Shown piece after piece: positions 43,015-51,708 of a DNA stretch of 64,000 nt. The position numbers were made by a program, and so were the translations under genes. Below the pieces are notes generated by a model that saw only the letters and a list, made by a program, of their open reading frames with translations, was not told the DNA's origin and did not search any database. Numbering within the stretch: the stretch's first letter is position 1; each line of letters begins with the position of its first letter. Source of the stretch: Candidatus Sulfotelmatobacter sp. (GTDB taxonomy: Bacteria; Acidobacteriota; Terriglobia; Terriglobales; Acidobacteriaceae); the NCBI GenBank assembly GCA_036500765.1, contig DASYBM010000004.1:1736001-1800000 (forward strand), given 5' to 3'.

Positions 43015-43045
43015 AAACTGAAACTTGATCGGTCACAAACTGAAA
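43015..43045 (+). promoter_or_regulatory. Direct repeat AAACTGAAA with 22-bp period upstream of the response regulator
   Basis: AAACTGAAA at 43015-43023 and 43037-43045, two helical turns apart, 23 bp before the ATG. Direct repeats with this phasing are typical of OmpR/PhoB-type regulators, so autoregulation and control of the divergent receptor are plausible. Confidence 0.45.
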
Positions 43046-43067
43046 ATAGGAGCTGGCTCTGAATGCG

Positions 43068-43748
43068 ATGAAGCTCTTGATCGTAGAAGACGAAGCGCGT
43101 ATGGCCGCCTTGCTCCGCAAGGGGCTCACTGAGGAGGGCCACATCGCGACGTGCGCATTCGATGGCGCCGAGGGCCTGGCTTTGGCGAAGTCCTTTGAGT
43201 TCGACGTCATCATTCTCGATATCATGATGCCCAAGCTCAGCGGCTACGAAATGGCCAAGCGCCTGCGCGCGGAAAAAGTCCGGACTCCCGTTCTGATGCT
43301 GACGGCCCGCGACTCCCTCCCCGACATTGTCCGCGGTCTCGATCTGGGCGCTGACGATTACATGACCAAACCGTTTTCGTTCGAGGAACTGATGGCGCGG
43401 TTGCGGGCGGTGAAGAGACGCGCCCTCGCGGCGCAGGACGTCAGTTTGCAGGTCGCCGACTTAATTCTTGATCCCGCCAGCAGAGAAGTTCTGCGCGGAG
43501 ACACACGGATTGCGCTGACCCGCACTGAATACAATTTGCTGGAGCGACTGATGTACCGCGCCGGCAAGGTCGTCTCCCGCCGGGCGCTGATCGAATCGGT
43601 CTGGGGGTTTGACCGGGAAATTGAAGAGAATACTCTCGACGCGTTTATGCACCTGTTGCGTAATAAGATCGATGCACCCGGCCGGGCCAAGCTCATTCAC
43701 ACGATTCGCGGCGTCGGCTACGTGGTTCGGCAGAATGGGCTCGCATGA
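43068..43748 (+). CDS. OmpR/PhoB-family response regulator
   Basis: 226 residues. Receiver domain about 1-118 with Glu-Asp at 7-8, phosphoacceptor Asp51 (IILDIMMPKLSG), Thr79 (LMLTARD) and Lys101 (DDYMTKPFSFEEL). The C-terminal winged helix spans about 125-222 (LILDPASREVLRGDTRIALT, EYNLLERLMYRAGKVVSRRA, ESVWGFDREIEENTLDAFMH, IHTIRGVGYVVR). It is followed 37 bp later by its histidine kinase. Direct repeats before the start suggest self-control. Confidence 0.95.
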   Translation: MKLLIVEDEARMAALLRKGLTEEGHIATCAFDGAEGLALAKSFEFDVIILDIMMPKLSGYEMAKRLRAEKVRTPVLMLTARDSLPDIVRGLDLGADDYMTKPFSFEELMARLRAVKRRALAAQDVSLQVADLILDPASREVLRGDTRIALTRTEYNLLERLMYRAGKVVSRRALIESVWGFDREIEENTLDAFMHLLRNKIDAPGRAKLIHTIRGVGYVVRQNGLA

Positions 43749-43785
43749 CAGAAGCAATCTGAGCAGCCAAGCGAAGCAGACCAGC

Positions 43786-45258
43786 ATGCAAAAACTCTCC
43801 ATCGGCGTGCGCCTTACGTTCTGGTACCTGGCAATATTTGCCCTGGCCCAGCTCGTCTTCGGCGCCGGCATGTGGCTCATCCTGCGGCATAATCTCTATG
43901 ACTTGGTCGACGATGGCCTGGAGACCCAGGTCGACGATCTGAAGAGCTTTCTTGAGGCGCAGAAGAAAGACGCCACGATTGCGAAACTACAAGAGGAAAC
44001 AAACGAGGCTTATGGCATTGAGCACGCCGGAGATTACCTGGCCATTTACGCGGACGACAATCAGCTAATTTATCGTGCGCCATTTATCGAGGCGCACCCA
44101 TCACTCTTCCCGCCGAACCACGTCAAACATCCGGTCATGAAAAGCCAGTTGATTGATGGCCATGCCCTCCGCTTCATTCTGTGCAAGATCAACGCCAACA
44201 ATCATGTCTTCACCGTCGAGATGGGGGCCCCGGCGGACGATGTTGTGCAAACCCTGAGGCTGTTCCGTTTTTATTTGCTGATGTTTGCTCCCCTCCTGTT
44301 CCTGGCGGCCGCGGGCGGAGGTTACTGGTTGAGCCGGCGAGCCTTATCCCCGGTGGATGCGTTGGTGCGAACCGCGCGCGAGGTCGGCGGAACGAACCTG
44401 AGCGGCCGCCTCCAGAAATTAGAAACCGGCGACGAACTGCAACGCCTCTCCGACACATTAAATGAGATGCTGGACCGGATCGAGTCCGCATTTCTGCGCA
44501 TCACGCAATTTACCGCCGACGCTTCCCACGAACTGAGAACACCGGTGTCGCTGATCCGCACCGAAGCCGAGCTGGCATTGCGGCGTTCGCGCGGAGAAGC
44601 CGAATACAAAGAATCGCTGCGCCACATTCTGCTGGAGGCGGAACGCACCACTGCGCTGATCGAACAGTTGCTGTCATTGGCCCGCTCTGATTCCGGACGC
44701 GAGACGCTTGATCTGCAACCGGTAGACTTGCGGCAACTGTTGCGCGACATGGTCGAAGGCTGGCGGCAAGTGGCCACCATTCGCAACCTTGAGTTCTACG
44801 GCAGCCTCGGTCGTACCGACTCCGTTCCCCATTCACTTCCCGATGCACTCGCTGATTCACTTCCAGATTTATCCGGTTCCGATTTGTTTGTCCTCGGCGA
44901 CGAGACGCTGCTGCGACGCCTCGCGGACATTCTGCTCGATAACGCCTTCAAATACACTTCCGCGCCCGGTTCTGTGCGCCTGTCGATCGAGTCGAAAAAC
45001 GGAAGCGCGGCGATTACGGTGCACGACTCCGGGATCGGCATCGCCGAAGAAGACCAGCCCAAGATTTTCGAGCGCTTCTACCGCGTCGACCCAGCCCGAA
45101 GCCGCGGCGGCGCCGGACTCGGATTGGCCATCGCGCAGTGGATCGTCACTCAGCACCACGGCTCGATCGCGGTCGAGAGTCGCCCCGGTCACGGTAGCAC
45201 CTTCCGCGTCGAGTTGCCCGTGATCGCAGTGCCGGTGAAGAATCCGCAGCCCGCATGA
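43786..45258 (+). CDS. HAMP-containing sensor histidine kinase
   Basis: 490 residues from ATG 43786; the in-frame extension upstream lies inside the regulator gene. TM1 is about 9-33 and TM2 about 163-182, enclosing a ~130-residue periplasmic sensor with DYLAIYADDNQLIYRAP. Then come HAMP (LSPVDALVRTAREVGGTNLSGRL), the phosphoacceptor box FTADASHELRTPVSLIRTE (His248), and the ATPase domain with N box LADILLDNAFKYTS, G1 HDSGIGIAE and G2 GGAGLGLAIAQWIVTQHHG. This is the classic CusS/heavy-metal or envelope-stress layout. The pair is divergent from the Oar-like receptor. Confidence 0.95.
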   Translation: MQKLSIGVRLTFWYLAIFALAQLVFGAGMWLILRHNLYDLVDDGLETQVDDLKSFLEAQKKDATIAKLQEETNEAYGIEHAGDYLAIYADDNQLIYRAPFIEAHPSLFPPNHVKHPVMKSQLIDGHALRFILCKINANNHVFTVEMGAPADDVVQTLRLFRFYLLMFAPLLFLAAAGGGYWLSRRALSPVDALVRTAREVGGTNLSGRLQKLETGDELQRLSDTLNEMLDRIESAFLRITQFTADASHELRTPVSLIRTEAELALRRSRGEAEYKESLRHILLEAERTTALIEQLLSLARSDSGRETLDLQPVDLRQLLRDMVEGWRQVATIRNLEFYGSLGRTDSVPHSLPDALADSLPDLSGSDLFVLGDETLLRRLADILLDNAFKYTSAPGSVRLSIESKNGSAAITVHDSGIGIAEEDQPKIFERFYRVDPARSRGGAGLGLAIAQWIVTQHHGSIAVESRPGHGSTFRVELPVIAVPVKNPQPA

Positions 45259-45307
45259 CATATTCAAAATTCGCCAGCCCTGCCGTACAATGGCCTCTCT
45301 CGATCCT

Positions 45308-45340
45308 GGATGGCAGAACTGGCAGATTCAGTGGACTCAA
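45308..45340 (+). pseudogene. tRNA-Leu 5'-half remnant
   Basis: GGATGGCAGAACTGGCAGATTCAGTGGACTCAA-type text (33 bp, 45308-45340) matches the intact tRNA-Leu at 51613-51645 at 29 of 33 positions, covering the acceptor end, D arm and 5' anticodon stem. The variable arm, T arm and 3' end are missing, so it is a scar. The rest of 45259-45636 has no gene or RNA I can recognise. Confidence 0.7.
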
Positions 45341-45636
45341 GAGCGAGAGACGTCGCGCCGACTGTATATTCTGTCGCAGAATTCAAGTCTAAACTTGAGG
45401 CCGGGAATCATTTCTTGATTGCCGCGCTCACAGGTCAAAAAGTATTTCAACTGGAGTATTGAGATGTTCGCAGTGATTGCAATCGGCGCAATTGCGTAGC
45501 CGTCGACCGGATTTTCCAATTTCTCTGAATCACTGTTGAAGCGATGGTTTTCCCTCGACACTAAATTGGGGAGAAAACGCACGAACTTGAACTGACGGTT
45601 TTGAGCACCAAAAAATAGACCGCGCGTGGAGTTGAA

Positions 45637-47349
45637 ATGATAATTTCCCAAAGGGTCGTCGTGAAGATTTTTGCCGCTTTTCTGCTTTTATCGGTTTCTT
45701 CGACGCTTGCAGCACAGCAGTTTTCTTCTGTGCCGGGGCAGGGCCGCTCGATGGTCGTGACGAAGATGGGAATCGTGGCAGCTCCGCAGTTTCTTGCCTC
45801 CCAGGCAGGGGCCCATATTTTAGAAGAGGGCGGCAACGCAGTAGATGCGGCAATTGCCGCGAATGCCGTGATGGGTTTAGTGCAGCCGTATGTAAACGGC
45901 ATAGGCGGGGACTTGTTCGCCGTCTATTACGAGGCGAAGACCGGAAAGCTCTATGGCCTGAATGCAAGCGGTTGGACTCCGAAGTCGCTAACGATTGATT
46001 ACCTGAAAGAGCACGGCGTCGACCATATCAATCCGATCGGCGTCGAGACCGTCGACGTTCCCGGTACTGTGGCGGGATGGGATGCGCTGCGGAGCCGGTT
46101 CGGTACTTTGCCCTTCACGGAACTTCTCGCGCCTGCGATTTACTATGCGCAAAACGGCTTCCCGCTGGCCGAGAGAAATGCGCGCTACTGGGTTGCCAAA
46201 AGCCTGATGCAGCAACCGGGATACAAGGAAACATATCTCCCGACCGGCGTAGCGCCGAAAGTAGGCGATGAATTCAAGAACCCGGCGCTTGCGAATTCGC
46301 TGCGCCAGATTGCAGCTCATGGAAGAGACGCCTTCTATAACGGAGCCATGACCGATACCATGGTGCAGTTCTTGCGAGCGCGGGGCGGGACCCATACGGT
46401 CGAAGATTTCAGGGATTTTCAGCCCGAGTGGGTTGACCCGATCTCCACGACATATCGCGGGTGGACGATCTACGAGTTACCTCCGAATGGTCAAGGGATT
46501 GCCGCCTTAACCATGCTGAACATCATGGAACAGTTTCCGTTGAGCCAGTATGGGCACAACTCCGTCGATGCCTTGCATGTGATGATCGAGGCGAAGAAAT
46601 TAGCCTATGCAGATATGTATAAATACGTGGGTGATACGCGCTTTACTCCTGTGCCCGTCAAGGAGATGCTGTCCAAAGATCTCGCCAAGCAGCGTGCCGC
46701 ACTCATCAAGATGGATAAAGCCGCATGCGAGGTGGTTCCTTCAGACATTAAGGCAATGCTCGACGCGCACGGCAATTCGACGATTTATCTTTCTACGATC
46801 GATAAAGACGGCAACATCGTTTCGCTGATTCAGAGCAATTTTGCGGGTTACGGTACAGGATTGGTCGCGCCCGGGCTCGGCTTCTCGTTTCATAATCGTG
46901 GAGCGGGATTTCAGTTGACGCCCGGACTTCCAAATTCTTTGGCGGGCCACAAACGTCCTCTGCACACGATCATTCCGGCGTTCATGCAGAAGGACGATAT
47001 ACATATTGGCTTCGGGATTATGGGGGGTTGGAACCAGGCGCAGGCCCACGCGCAGTTTGTCGCAAACGTTGTGGATTACGGAATGAATGTGCAGGCGGCG
47101 CTCGAACAGCCGCGATTCACCAAGGCAACTTTTGAGGGTTGTGATGTGCAGATGGAACCATCAATTCCGGCCGAGGTAAGAGCGGAGCTTGCAAAGCGAG
47201 GTCATCAGATCGAATTGCTGGAACCGTTTTCCTTTACTGTGGGGCAAGGCGAAGCTGTGGTGAGGGATAAAAATCGGAGTGTAAATTTTGCGGGAGCTGA
47301 CCCGCGTTCGGATGGCGAAGCGATTCCGCAAGAACCGAACACGAAGTAA
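45637..47349 (+). CDS. ggt: Gamma-glutamyltransferase (secreted)
   Basis: 570 residues, family length. Signal peptide (KIFAAFLLLSVSSTLAA). The heavy-chain start is typical (GIVAAPQFLASQAGAHILEE, GGNAVDAAIAANAVMGLVQP, GIGGDLFAVYY). The autoprocessing site and nucleophile lie in HGNSTIYLSTIDKDGNIVSL, where Thr of NST is the catalytic N-terminal residue of the light chain. Later GTGLVAPGLGFSFHNRGAGF and the FGIMGGWNQAQAHAQFVANV segment match the substrate pocket. It cleaves or transfers gamma-glutamyl groups (glutathione, gamma-Glu peptides) in the periplasm. It is followed by D-Ala-D-Ala dipeptidase and L,D-transpeptidase genes, suggesting cell-wall peptide salvage. Confidence 0.95.
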   Translation: MIISQRVVVKIFAAFLLLSVSSTLAAQQFSSVPGQGRSMVVTKMGIVAAPQFLASQAGAHILEEGGNAVDAAIAANAVMGLVQPYVNGIGGDLFAVYYEAKTGKLYGLNASGWTPKSLTIDYLKEHGVDHINPIGVETVDVPGTVAGWDALRSRFGTLPFTELLAPAIYYAQNGFPLAERNARYWVAKSLMQQPGYKETYLPTGVAPKVGDEFKNPALANSLRQIAAHGRDAFYNGAMTDTMVQFLRARGGTHTVEDFRDFQPEWVDPISTTYRGWTIYELPPNGQGIAALTMLNIMEQFPLSQYGHNSVDALHVMIEAKKLAYADMYKYVGDTRFTPVPVKEMLSKDLAKQRAALIKMDKAACEVVPSDIKAMLDAHGNSTIYLSTIDKDGNIVSLIQSNFAGYGTGLVAPGLGFSFHNRGAGFQLTPGLPNSLAGHKRPLHTIIPAFMQKDDIHIGFGIMGGWNQAQAHAQFVANVVDYGMNVQAALEQPRFTKATFEGCDVQMEPSIPAEVRAELAKRGHQIELLEPFSFTVGQGEAVVRDKNRSVNFAGADPRSDGEAIPQEPNTK

Positions 47350-47407
47350 TCGGATGAAGTTTCCAGAAATGTCAAATTCGATGCCAGGCTAGTTGAAATA
47401 AATATCC

Positions 47408-48136
47408 ATGAAACCCAGACTAAACCACTTCGTCCAGCTTTGTTGTCTTCTTCTGCTGTTGGAAGTCGGTTTCGCGCAAGAGGCCAGCTTCCGTATCGCA
47501 CCTCTTCGTCCGGTAGAAGAGCTGCGCGCAGAGGCGCTAAAGGCGCAGCCGCCAGCCGAGCAGGGAGCTTTCCGCCAACCTGAGTTAGTGGAGTTGGTGA
47601 AGCTCGATCCGTCGATCAAGCTCGATATCCGTTACGCCACCACGAACAATTTCCTGGGTACACCCGTATACACTCAGGCGCGGGCGTTCCTTCAGCGGCC
47701 AGCGGCGGAAGCGCTGGTTCGTGTCAATCGCGAGCTCAAGGCTCGCGGATACGTCCTTATCATCCATGACGGCTACCGCCCATGGTATGTCACGAAAATT
47801 TTCTGGGACGCCACTCCCGATGACAAGAAAATCTTCGTTGCCAATCCAGCCGAGGGCTCGAAGCATAACCGCGGGTGCGCCGTGGACCTTTCCTTATACG
47901 ATTTGAAAACGGGCAAAGAAGTGAAAATGCCCAGCGGATACGACGAGATGTCGGATCGCGCCTATGCCGACTACGCCGGCGGAACCATGGACGAGCGCGC
48001 TCGCCGTACCTTGCTGCGCGAAGCAATGGAAAAACAGGGTTTCACGGTCTACCCTGAGGAGTGGTGGCACTTCGACTACAAGGACTGGAAAGCGTATCCA
48101 ATCCTGAATGTAAAGTTTGAAGATCTCCGACAGTAG
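47408..48136 (+). CDS. D-alanyl-D-alanine dipeptidase (VanX-type, M15D)
   Basis: 242 residues with a signal peptide (FVQLCCLLLLLEVGFAQ), so exported, unlike vancomycin-resistance VanX which is cytoplasmic. Zinc ligands and catalytic residues are in place: SKHNRGCAVDLS (His153, Asp160) and PEEWWHFDY (Glu218, His221), with the transition-state Arg124 in HDGYRPW. It removes D-Ala-D-Ala dipeptides. Its place between gamma-glutamyltransferase (58 bp upstream) and L,D-transpeptidase suggests peptidoglycan peptide recycling rather than antibiotic resistance; no vanH/vanA genes are near. Confidence 0.92.
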   Translation: MKPRLNHFVQLCCLLLLLEVGFAQEASFRIAPLRPVEELRAEALKAQPPAEQGAFRQPELVELVKLDPSIKLDIRYATTNNFLGTPVYTQARAFLQRPAAEALVRVNRELKARGYVLIIHDGYRPWYVTKIFWDATPDDKKIFVANPAEGSKHNRGCAVDLSLYDLKTGKEVKMPSGYDEMSDRAYADYAGGTMDERARRTLLREAMEKQGFTVYPEEWWHFDYKDWKAYPILNVKFEDLRQ

Positions 48137-48145
48137 AGATTTCGC

Positions 48146-48958
48146 TCACTTCGGAGGAACGCTGGCTGGAGCAGGCAGCTTCCAACGATTGACTAGCCGC
48201 GCATATTCCGCTTCCGGCAGTTGCAGCAGCAGAGGCTTGCGTTTCGGGTCGAGCCACGTGAGCAAGGTTTCCAGGTCGATTTGCGGCATCGCTGTGCATC
48301 CAGCGGTGCCCTGGCCAGGACCTCGCCAAATGTGAAGGAAGACGCACGAGCCGGCTCCGGGCACGGGCGGATGGCTTTTGACATCGGTAACAATTCCATT
48401 GTGATCTATGACTATGCCCCAACGGTACTCGCCGATGCTCCGCATGTGTTCCGAACTGTTCCAGTCGGGAGAGACAGCGGACCGGTCAATCACGCGGTTG
48501 TAGTACTTGGAGTTTGGATCATCCACGCATTCGATCGACGCCGTCAGGTGCAGATACGGCATCTTTGATCCCAGCAGTGGCTCGGTCGCGTATCCGAACG
48601 AAGTGCCTAAGGCGAACACACCCGCAGGCGCCGTGCCATCTCCTTCTTTTTTGACCGGGTCGGACATGTCGCGAATTTTGGGGTAATCGATCGCAACCAC
48701 GCCGACGCCCCACCCTAAGCCATGTTTACCAACCACGACGGAAATGGGTTCACCTACAGGCACCCACGCAGCCCCGGGAATAGCCCGGTCGTATCGTTGC
48801 AGCCATCCTTCGACAGCGTTCCAATCCGCCGTGGTGACCACCGCCATCTGAGTGGATGCGGCGAAAAAACTAGGTTCACCAACATCAACCTCAGCCAGAA
48901 CAGCCCCACTTACAATCGCGGCGAGAAAGAAGCAGAACAGTGAGGACAGAATGTTCAT
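48146..48958 (-). CDS. L,D-transpeptidase (YkuD domain), exported
   Basis: 270 residues. Signal peptide (MNILSSLFCFFLAAIVSGAV). The YkuD-type signature is HIWRGPGQGTAGCTAMP, with His209 and catalytic Cys221 (the usual pattern is HGT..p...G...S.GC). Upstream blocks PAGVFALGTSFGY and MPYLHLTASIECVDDPNSKYYNRV resemble the murein-type members 'ktPaGvf.l...fGy'. Such enzymes make 3-3 crosslinks or attach proteins to the wall. It converges with the VanX-type gene, 10 bp apart. Confidence 0.9.
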   Translation of the reverse strand: MNILSSLFCFFLAAIVSGAVLAEVDVGEPSFFAASTQMAVVTTADWNAVEGWLQRYDRAIPGAAWVPVGEPISVVVGKHGLGWGVGVVAIDYPKIRDMSDPVKKEGDGTAPAGVFALGTSFGYATEPLLGSKMPYLHLTASIECVDDPNSKYYNRVIDRSAVSPDWNSSEHMRSIGEYRWGIVIDHNGIVTDVKSHPPVPGAGSCVFLHIWRGPGQGTAGCTAMPQIDLETLLTWLDPKRKPLLLQLPEAEYARLVNRWKLPAPASVPPK

Positions 48959-49026
48959 AGGCGGTATCTAAACACGAAATACGTGCGGTTGTTCTATTCC
49001 ATCCACTTCGCGTCGGAAAAGCGGGT

Positions 49027-50325
49027 TCACTGCCCGTCGCCTTGACTGTCACCCGCTGACGTAGTGGGGACAGACTCTTTCAATCGCTTCAGGTCCACTT
49101 GCAGCTTGTTCCATTGCTTTGGTTTGCGTTTAGTCGCATATGGTGCATCGGGATCCGAATAAAAGTGTAAAAGATTGGCGCGAAGATCGGCTGTCACCCG
49201 TGCAAAATTCTGCTCTGCAAGCTTTTCGAGCAGCTTCGCACGGACGTTGTCATTCATGAAATAAACTCCGGGAGAGGTACTGCCGCCGGTATCCAGATTC
49301 ACATCGGGGACTTCTGGCGTTCCCCTGCCCGTCTGGACCAGCAGAGCCTTGTAACTGTCCAAGGCGGCATTGAAACTCGCTTCAAACATGTGTTCGGTCT
49401 GAGGCGTTGGAGTGCGAAGCTGTAGCACCCTCAAGGGACCAAACTTGGGAAGCAGCTTATAGAGAAATGCCAGAAAGCGTTCGAACGGTGTCGGCCTCTG
49501 ATAAGCTCGACCCCAATTTTTTTCGTAGCTTGACCGCGAAAGATTGTAGAGAAACTTCCGCTTGGTCATGCTGGGTTCGTCTCTTTGGATCTCGTTCTTC
49601 TTTAGAGTCCAGGCAATTCGAGTCGCCTTAGGAATGAGTTGACTGACGTCATGCCGGTATGAACCGAAAGCTTTATTCTCATCCGTCAAAACCGACTTAA
49701 GCTCCAGGCCATAAGTTTCGCGAAAAGCCTTCTCCAGCAATGGAACGTCGACTTGAAACCCGATGAAATCGCGATAGCTGTCGGGAGCGTAACGCTGCCG
49801 TGCGACTTCCAGGACGTCAAATCCAAATTCCGCCTTGATATGCGCCAGCGGATCTTCTTCATAGGTCACAACTTTGCCGTATTTTTCCCGCAACTTCGGA
49901 TAGAGAATAGGCACTGAAGGATTGATGCCTATCCGGTGACCAGCAATGTCCCCGGCATAATGAGAAAGAGCGCCGATGGCGAATGCATAACCATTGATGT
50001 CCTCGGAGTTTCGGAGCAAAGCTAGGATAAAGTCTCCGGTCCGGCAATAGTGGGTCAGGTCGCTGAAAAAGTGGCTGCCGTGAGGGTAGTAACCGAGATC
50101 CTGAATGATCGCACCGCCATAAGCGTAGGCATGGGCTAGCTTCAGTTCCTCTGGAGTTGCATTTGAAAAACGCTGCAATAGGACCGGACGGATGCTGATT
50201 TCCCATGCCGCGTCGATGATTGCTTCGTGGGTCAAGACCGAGTAGCTCGATGCCACATTCGTGGAAGCGAGCCAGAGGGAAAGGACAAGCAAAACGCTGA
50301 CAGCAGCGCGGCGTGGCCGTTTCAT
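49027..50325 (-). CDS. Zinc-dependent phospholipase C-like protein, secreted
   Basis: 432 residues from ATG 50325; codons upstream are dropped as they precede the signal peptide (AAVSVLLVLSLWLASTNVA). The mature N-terminus YSVLTHEAIIDAAW places a His close to the processed end, as in zinc-dependent PLC (S1/P1-like fold). More ligands follow: HAYAYGGAIIQDLGYYPHGS, FFSDLTHYCRTGDF, FAIGALSHYAGDIAGHRIG. Family members with this 'YSvlTHeaiId' start are widespread in Acidobacteriota and Bacteroidota. Substrate may be phospholipid or nucleic acid. 5 bp before the cyclase gene's stop, on the same strand, so likely one transcript. Confidence 0.82.
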   Translation of the reverse strand: MKRPRRAAVSVLLVLSLWLASTNVASSYSVLTHEAIIDAAWEISIRPVLLQRFSNATPEELKLAHAYAYGGAIIQDLGYYPHGSHFFSDLTHYCRTGDFILALLRNSEDINGYAFAIGALSHYAGDIAGHRIGINPSVPILYPKLREKYGKVVTYEEDPLAHIKAEFGFDVLEVARQRYAPDSYRDFIGFQVDVPLLEKAFRETYGLELKSVLTDENKAFGSYRHDVSQLIPKATRIAWTLKKNEIQRDEPSMTKRKFLYNLSRSSYEKNWGRAYQRPTPFERFLAFLYKLLPKFGPLRVLQLRTPTPQTEHMFEASFNAALDSYKALLVQTGRGTPEVPDVNLDTGGSTSPGVYFMNDNVRAKLLEKLAEQNFARVTADLRANLLHFYSDPDAPYATKRKPKQWNKLQVDLKRLKESVPTTSAGDSQGDGQ

Positions 50326-50330
50326 TTTGA

Positions 50331-51251
50331 TTACCGGATGCGCATGCCTGCCTTCGCGTCCCAATGCAAAGGGTGGCCCAATTTGTTCATCGGAGCTTCC
50401 GGCACCTCACCGACAGAGACTCCATATTTCCAGTCTGGCGGGCAAATCGCGATATAGCGAGCGTATCCACCCGTTCCTCCTCCGAGTTTTGGAAAGCCGA
50501 TGGCAACCAGAGCTCCCTTTTCGGGGACCCTATCGAGGTTGGCGACGCCTTCCGCTTGCGTGTAGCCATTCCTTAAGAGCCATGCCTCGCCTTCGAGCGT
50601 AGGCGTCGTGTCTGTGTCGAGTGCTTCGTGCCCGTGGAAAAGAATATGGCGTTCGAGATGAAGAAATTTCAAAGCTGCGAGTGTTACTCCAGGAAACTGT
50701 TTTCGAGTCGCCAGATCGGGACTGGGCCAGTCCTTGGACCAATCTGAACGGATGAATACCACGGCTCCTTCCGGAATGCGCCCATTGCGTTTCTCCCAGT
50801 TCTTGATGTCGTCCACCGTCATTTGATACCCGGGATCTTTGGCCGCCTGTTCGTATATCGGGATCACGACCAGTGGACGAATCGCATACGTTGCCGGCAG
50901 TTCGTCAATGGCGGGATAGCTCGGATTCCAATGGGCCGGCGGGTCCAGCTGCGTGCCCAGTTGATCGGTCGAGAGATCGTAATGGGTCGCCTCAAAACCG
51001 TCTTTCTCGTATGTGTACGGTACGTTCGTGGCAGGATCAACAGTCCGCGAAAATCGGGATGGGCTGAAACCGTGCCAAACCGGAGTTGACGGAGTGATGG
51101 TATGGGTCAAGTCGACATATTTCGCCTTTTTCAGAGACGTTTCGTAGATCTGCCAGAGTGATGGCTGGGCGTTTTGGGCCATTAACGATCCGGCACACAA
51201 GAGTATCGGCACAAACAGAACCATCGTACGAACACAATCAGTTGGCTTCAT
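50331..51251 (-). CDS. Cyclase-family (kynurenine formamidase-like) metalloenzyme, secreted
   Basis: 306 residues from ATG 51251; the longer frame upstream begins before the signal peptide (VRTMVLFVPILLCAGSLMAQ). The domain begins YVDLTHTITPSTPVWHGFSP. The metal-site motif HxGTHxDxPxH appears as DQLGTQLDPPAHW, with Gln in place of two His positions. Later, FIRSDWSKDW, LERHILFHGHEALDTDTTP and GYARYIAICPP are family features. The Gln variant occurs in a subgroup of cyclase-like proteins and may bind metal differently, so formamidase activity is not assured. Same strand as the PLC-like gene, 5 bp away. Confidence 0.85.
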   Translation of the reverse strand: MKPTDCVRTMVLFVPILLCAGSLMAQNAQPSLWQIYETSLKKAKYVDLTHTITPSTPVWHGFSPSRFSRTVDPATNVPYTYEKDGFEATHYDLSTDQLGTQLDPPAHWNPSYPAIDELPATYAIRPLVVIPIYEQAAKDPGYQMTVDDIKNWEKRNGRIPEGAVVFIRSDWSKDWPSPDLATRKQFPGVTLAALKFLHLERHILFHGHEALDTDTTPTLEGEAWLLRNGYTQAEGVANLDRVPEKGALVAIGFPKLGGGTGGYARYIAICPPDWKYGVSVGEVPEAPMNKLGHPLHWDAKAGMRIR

Positions 51252-51608
51252 TGAACCCCTCATCTTGGAAAGATACACCATCGGTATTTCCGTCGGAGAA
51301 AAAGCGAGCCTCGCAGCCACCAGCAAGGCGGCCCAAAGTAGTCGGCGAATCCCGTCCCGTTCGTGTTGTTCGATGGAGTTCTTCACAAATTGAGGAACAA
51401 GAAGCAAGTTGAGGAACAAGAAGCAAGGCATAACTTAGAGATGGGGTTGTGAGGCCGTCGGGTGTTAGAATCTCACACGGGTGCCCATCTTATGCTTCCG
51501 CGATTCGCCGAGAAAGCGCTTCACGAAGAAGAATGGCGGCTGCCCTGTGCTGATCCACCAGAACTTTCACATTTTATTTCACAGTTTCACATTTTTACTT
51601 TTGGTAGA
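51252..51608. other. Gene-free stretch before the tRNA
   Basis: Holds the cyclase promoter region, a 19-bp tandem duplication at 51390-51427 and a TTCACATTTT-rich segment just before the tRNA. No credible gene on either strand. Confidence 0.5.
51390..51427. repeat. 19-bp tandem duplication
   Basis: TTGAGGAACAAGAAGCAAG is repeated twice without mismatch (51390-51408 and 51409-51427). Confidence 0.95.
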
Positions 51609-51695
51609 GCCGGGATGGCGGAACTGGCAGACGCAGCGGACTCAAAATCCGCCGACCTTCGGGTCTTGGGGGTTCGACTCCCCCTCCCGGCACCA
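51609..51695 (+). tRNA. tRNA-Leu, anticodon CAA
   Basis: 87 nt including an encoded CCA. Acceptor stem GCCGGGA (51609-51615) pairs with TCCCGGC. The anticodon stem GCGGA/TCCGC encloses the loop CTCAAAA, giving CAA (reads UUG). It is class II, with a variable arm GACC-TTCG-GGTC, and a T arm GGGGG-TTCGACT-CCCCC. All stems are complete. A DUF4143 ATPase and repeat-rich accessory DNA follow. Confidence 0.96.
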
Positions 51696-51708
51696 CTCTA
51701 AAAACCCA

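Noticed and set aside
47408..48136. Vancomycin-resistance vanX
   Set aside because: The protein has a signal peptide and there are no vanH, vanA/B or vanR/S genes nearby; a peptidoglycan-turnover role fits better.
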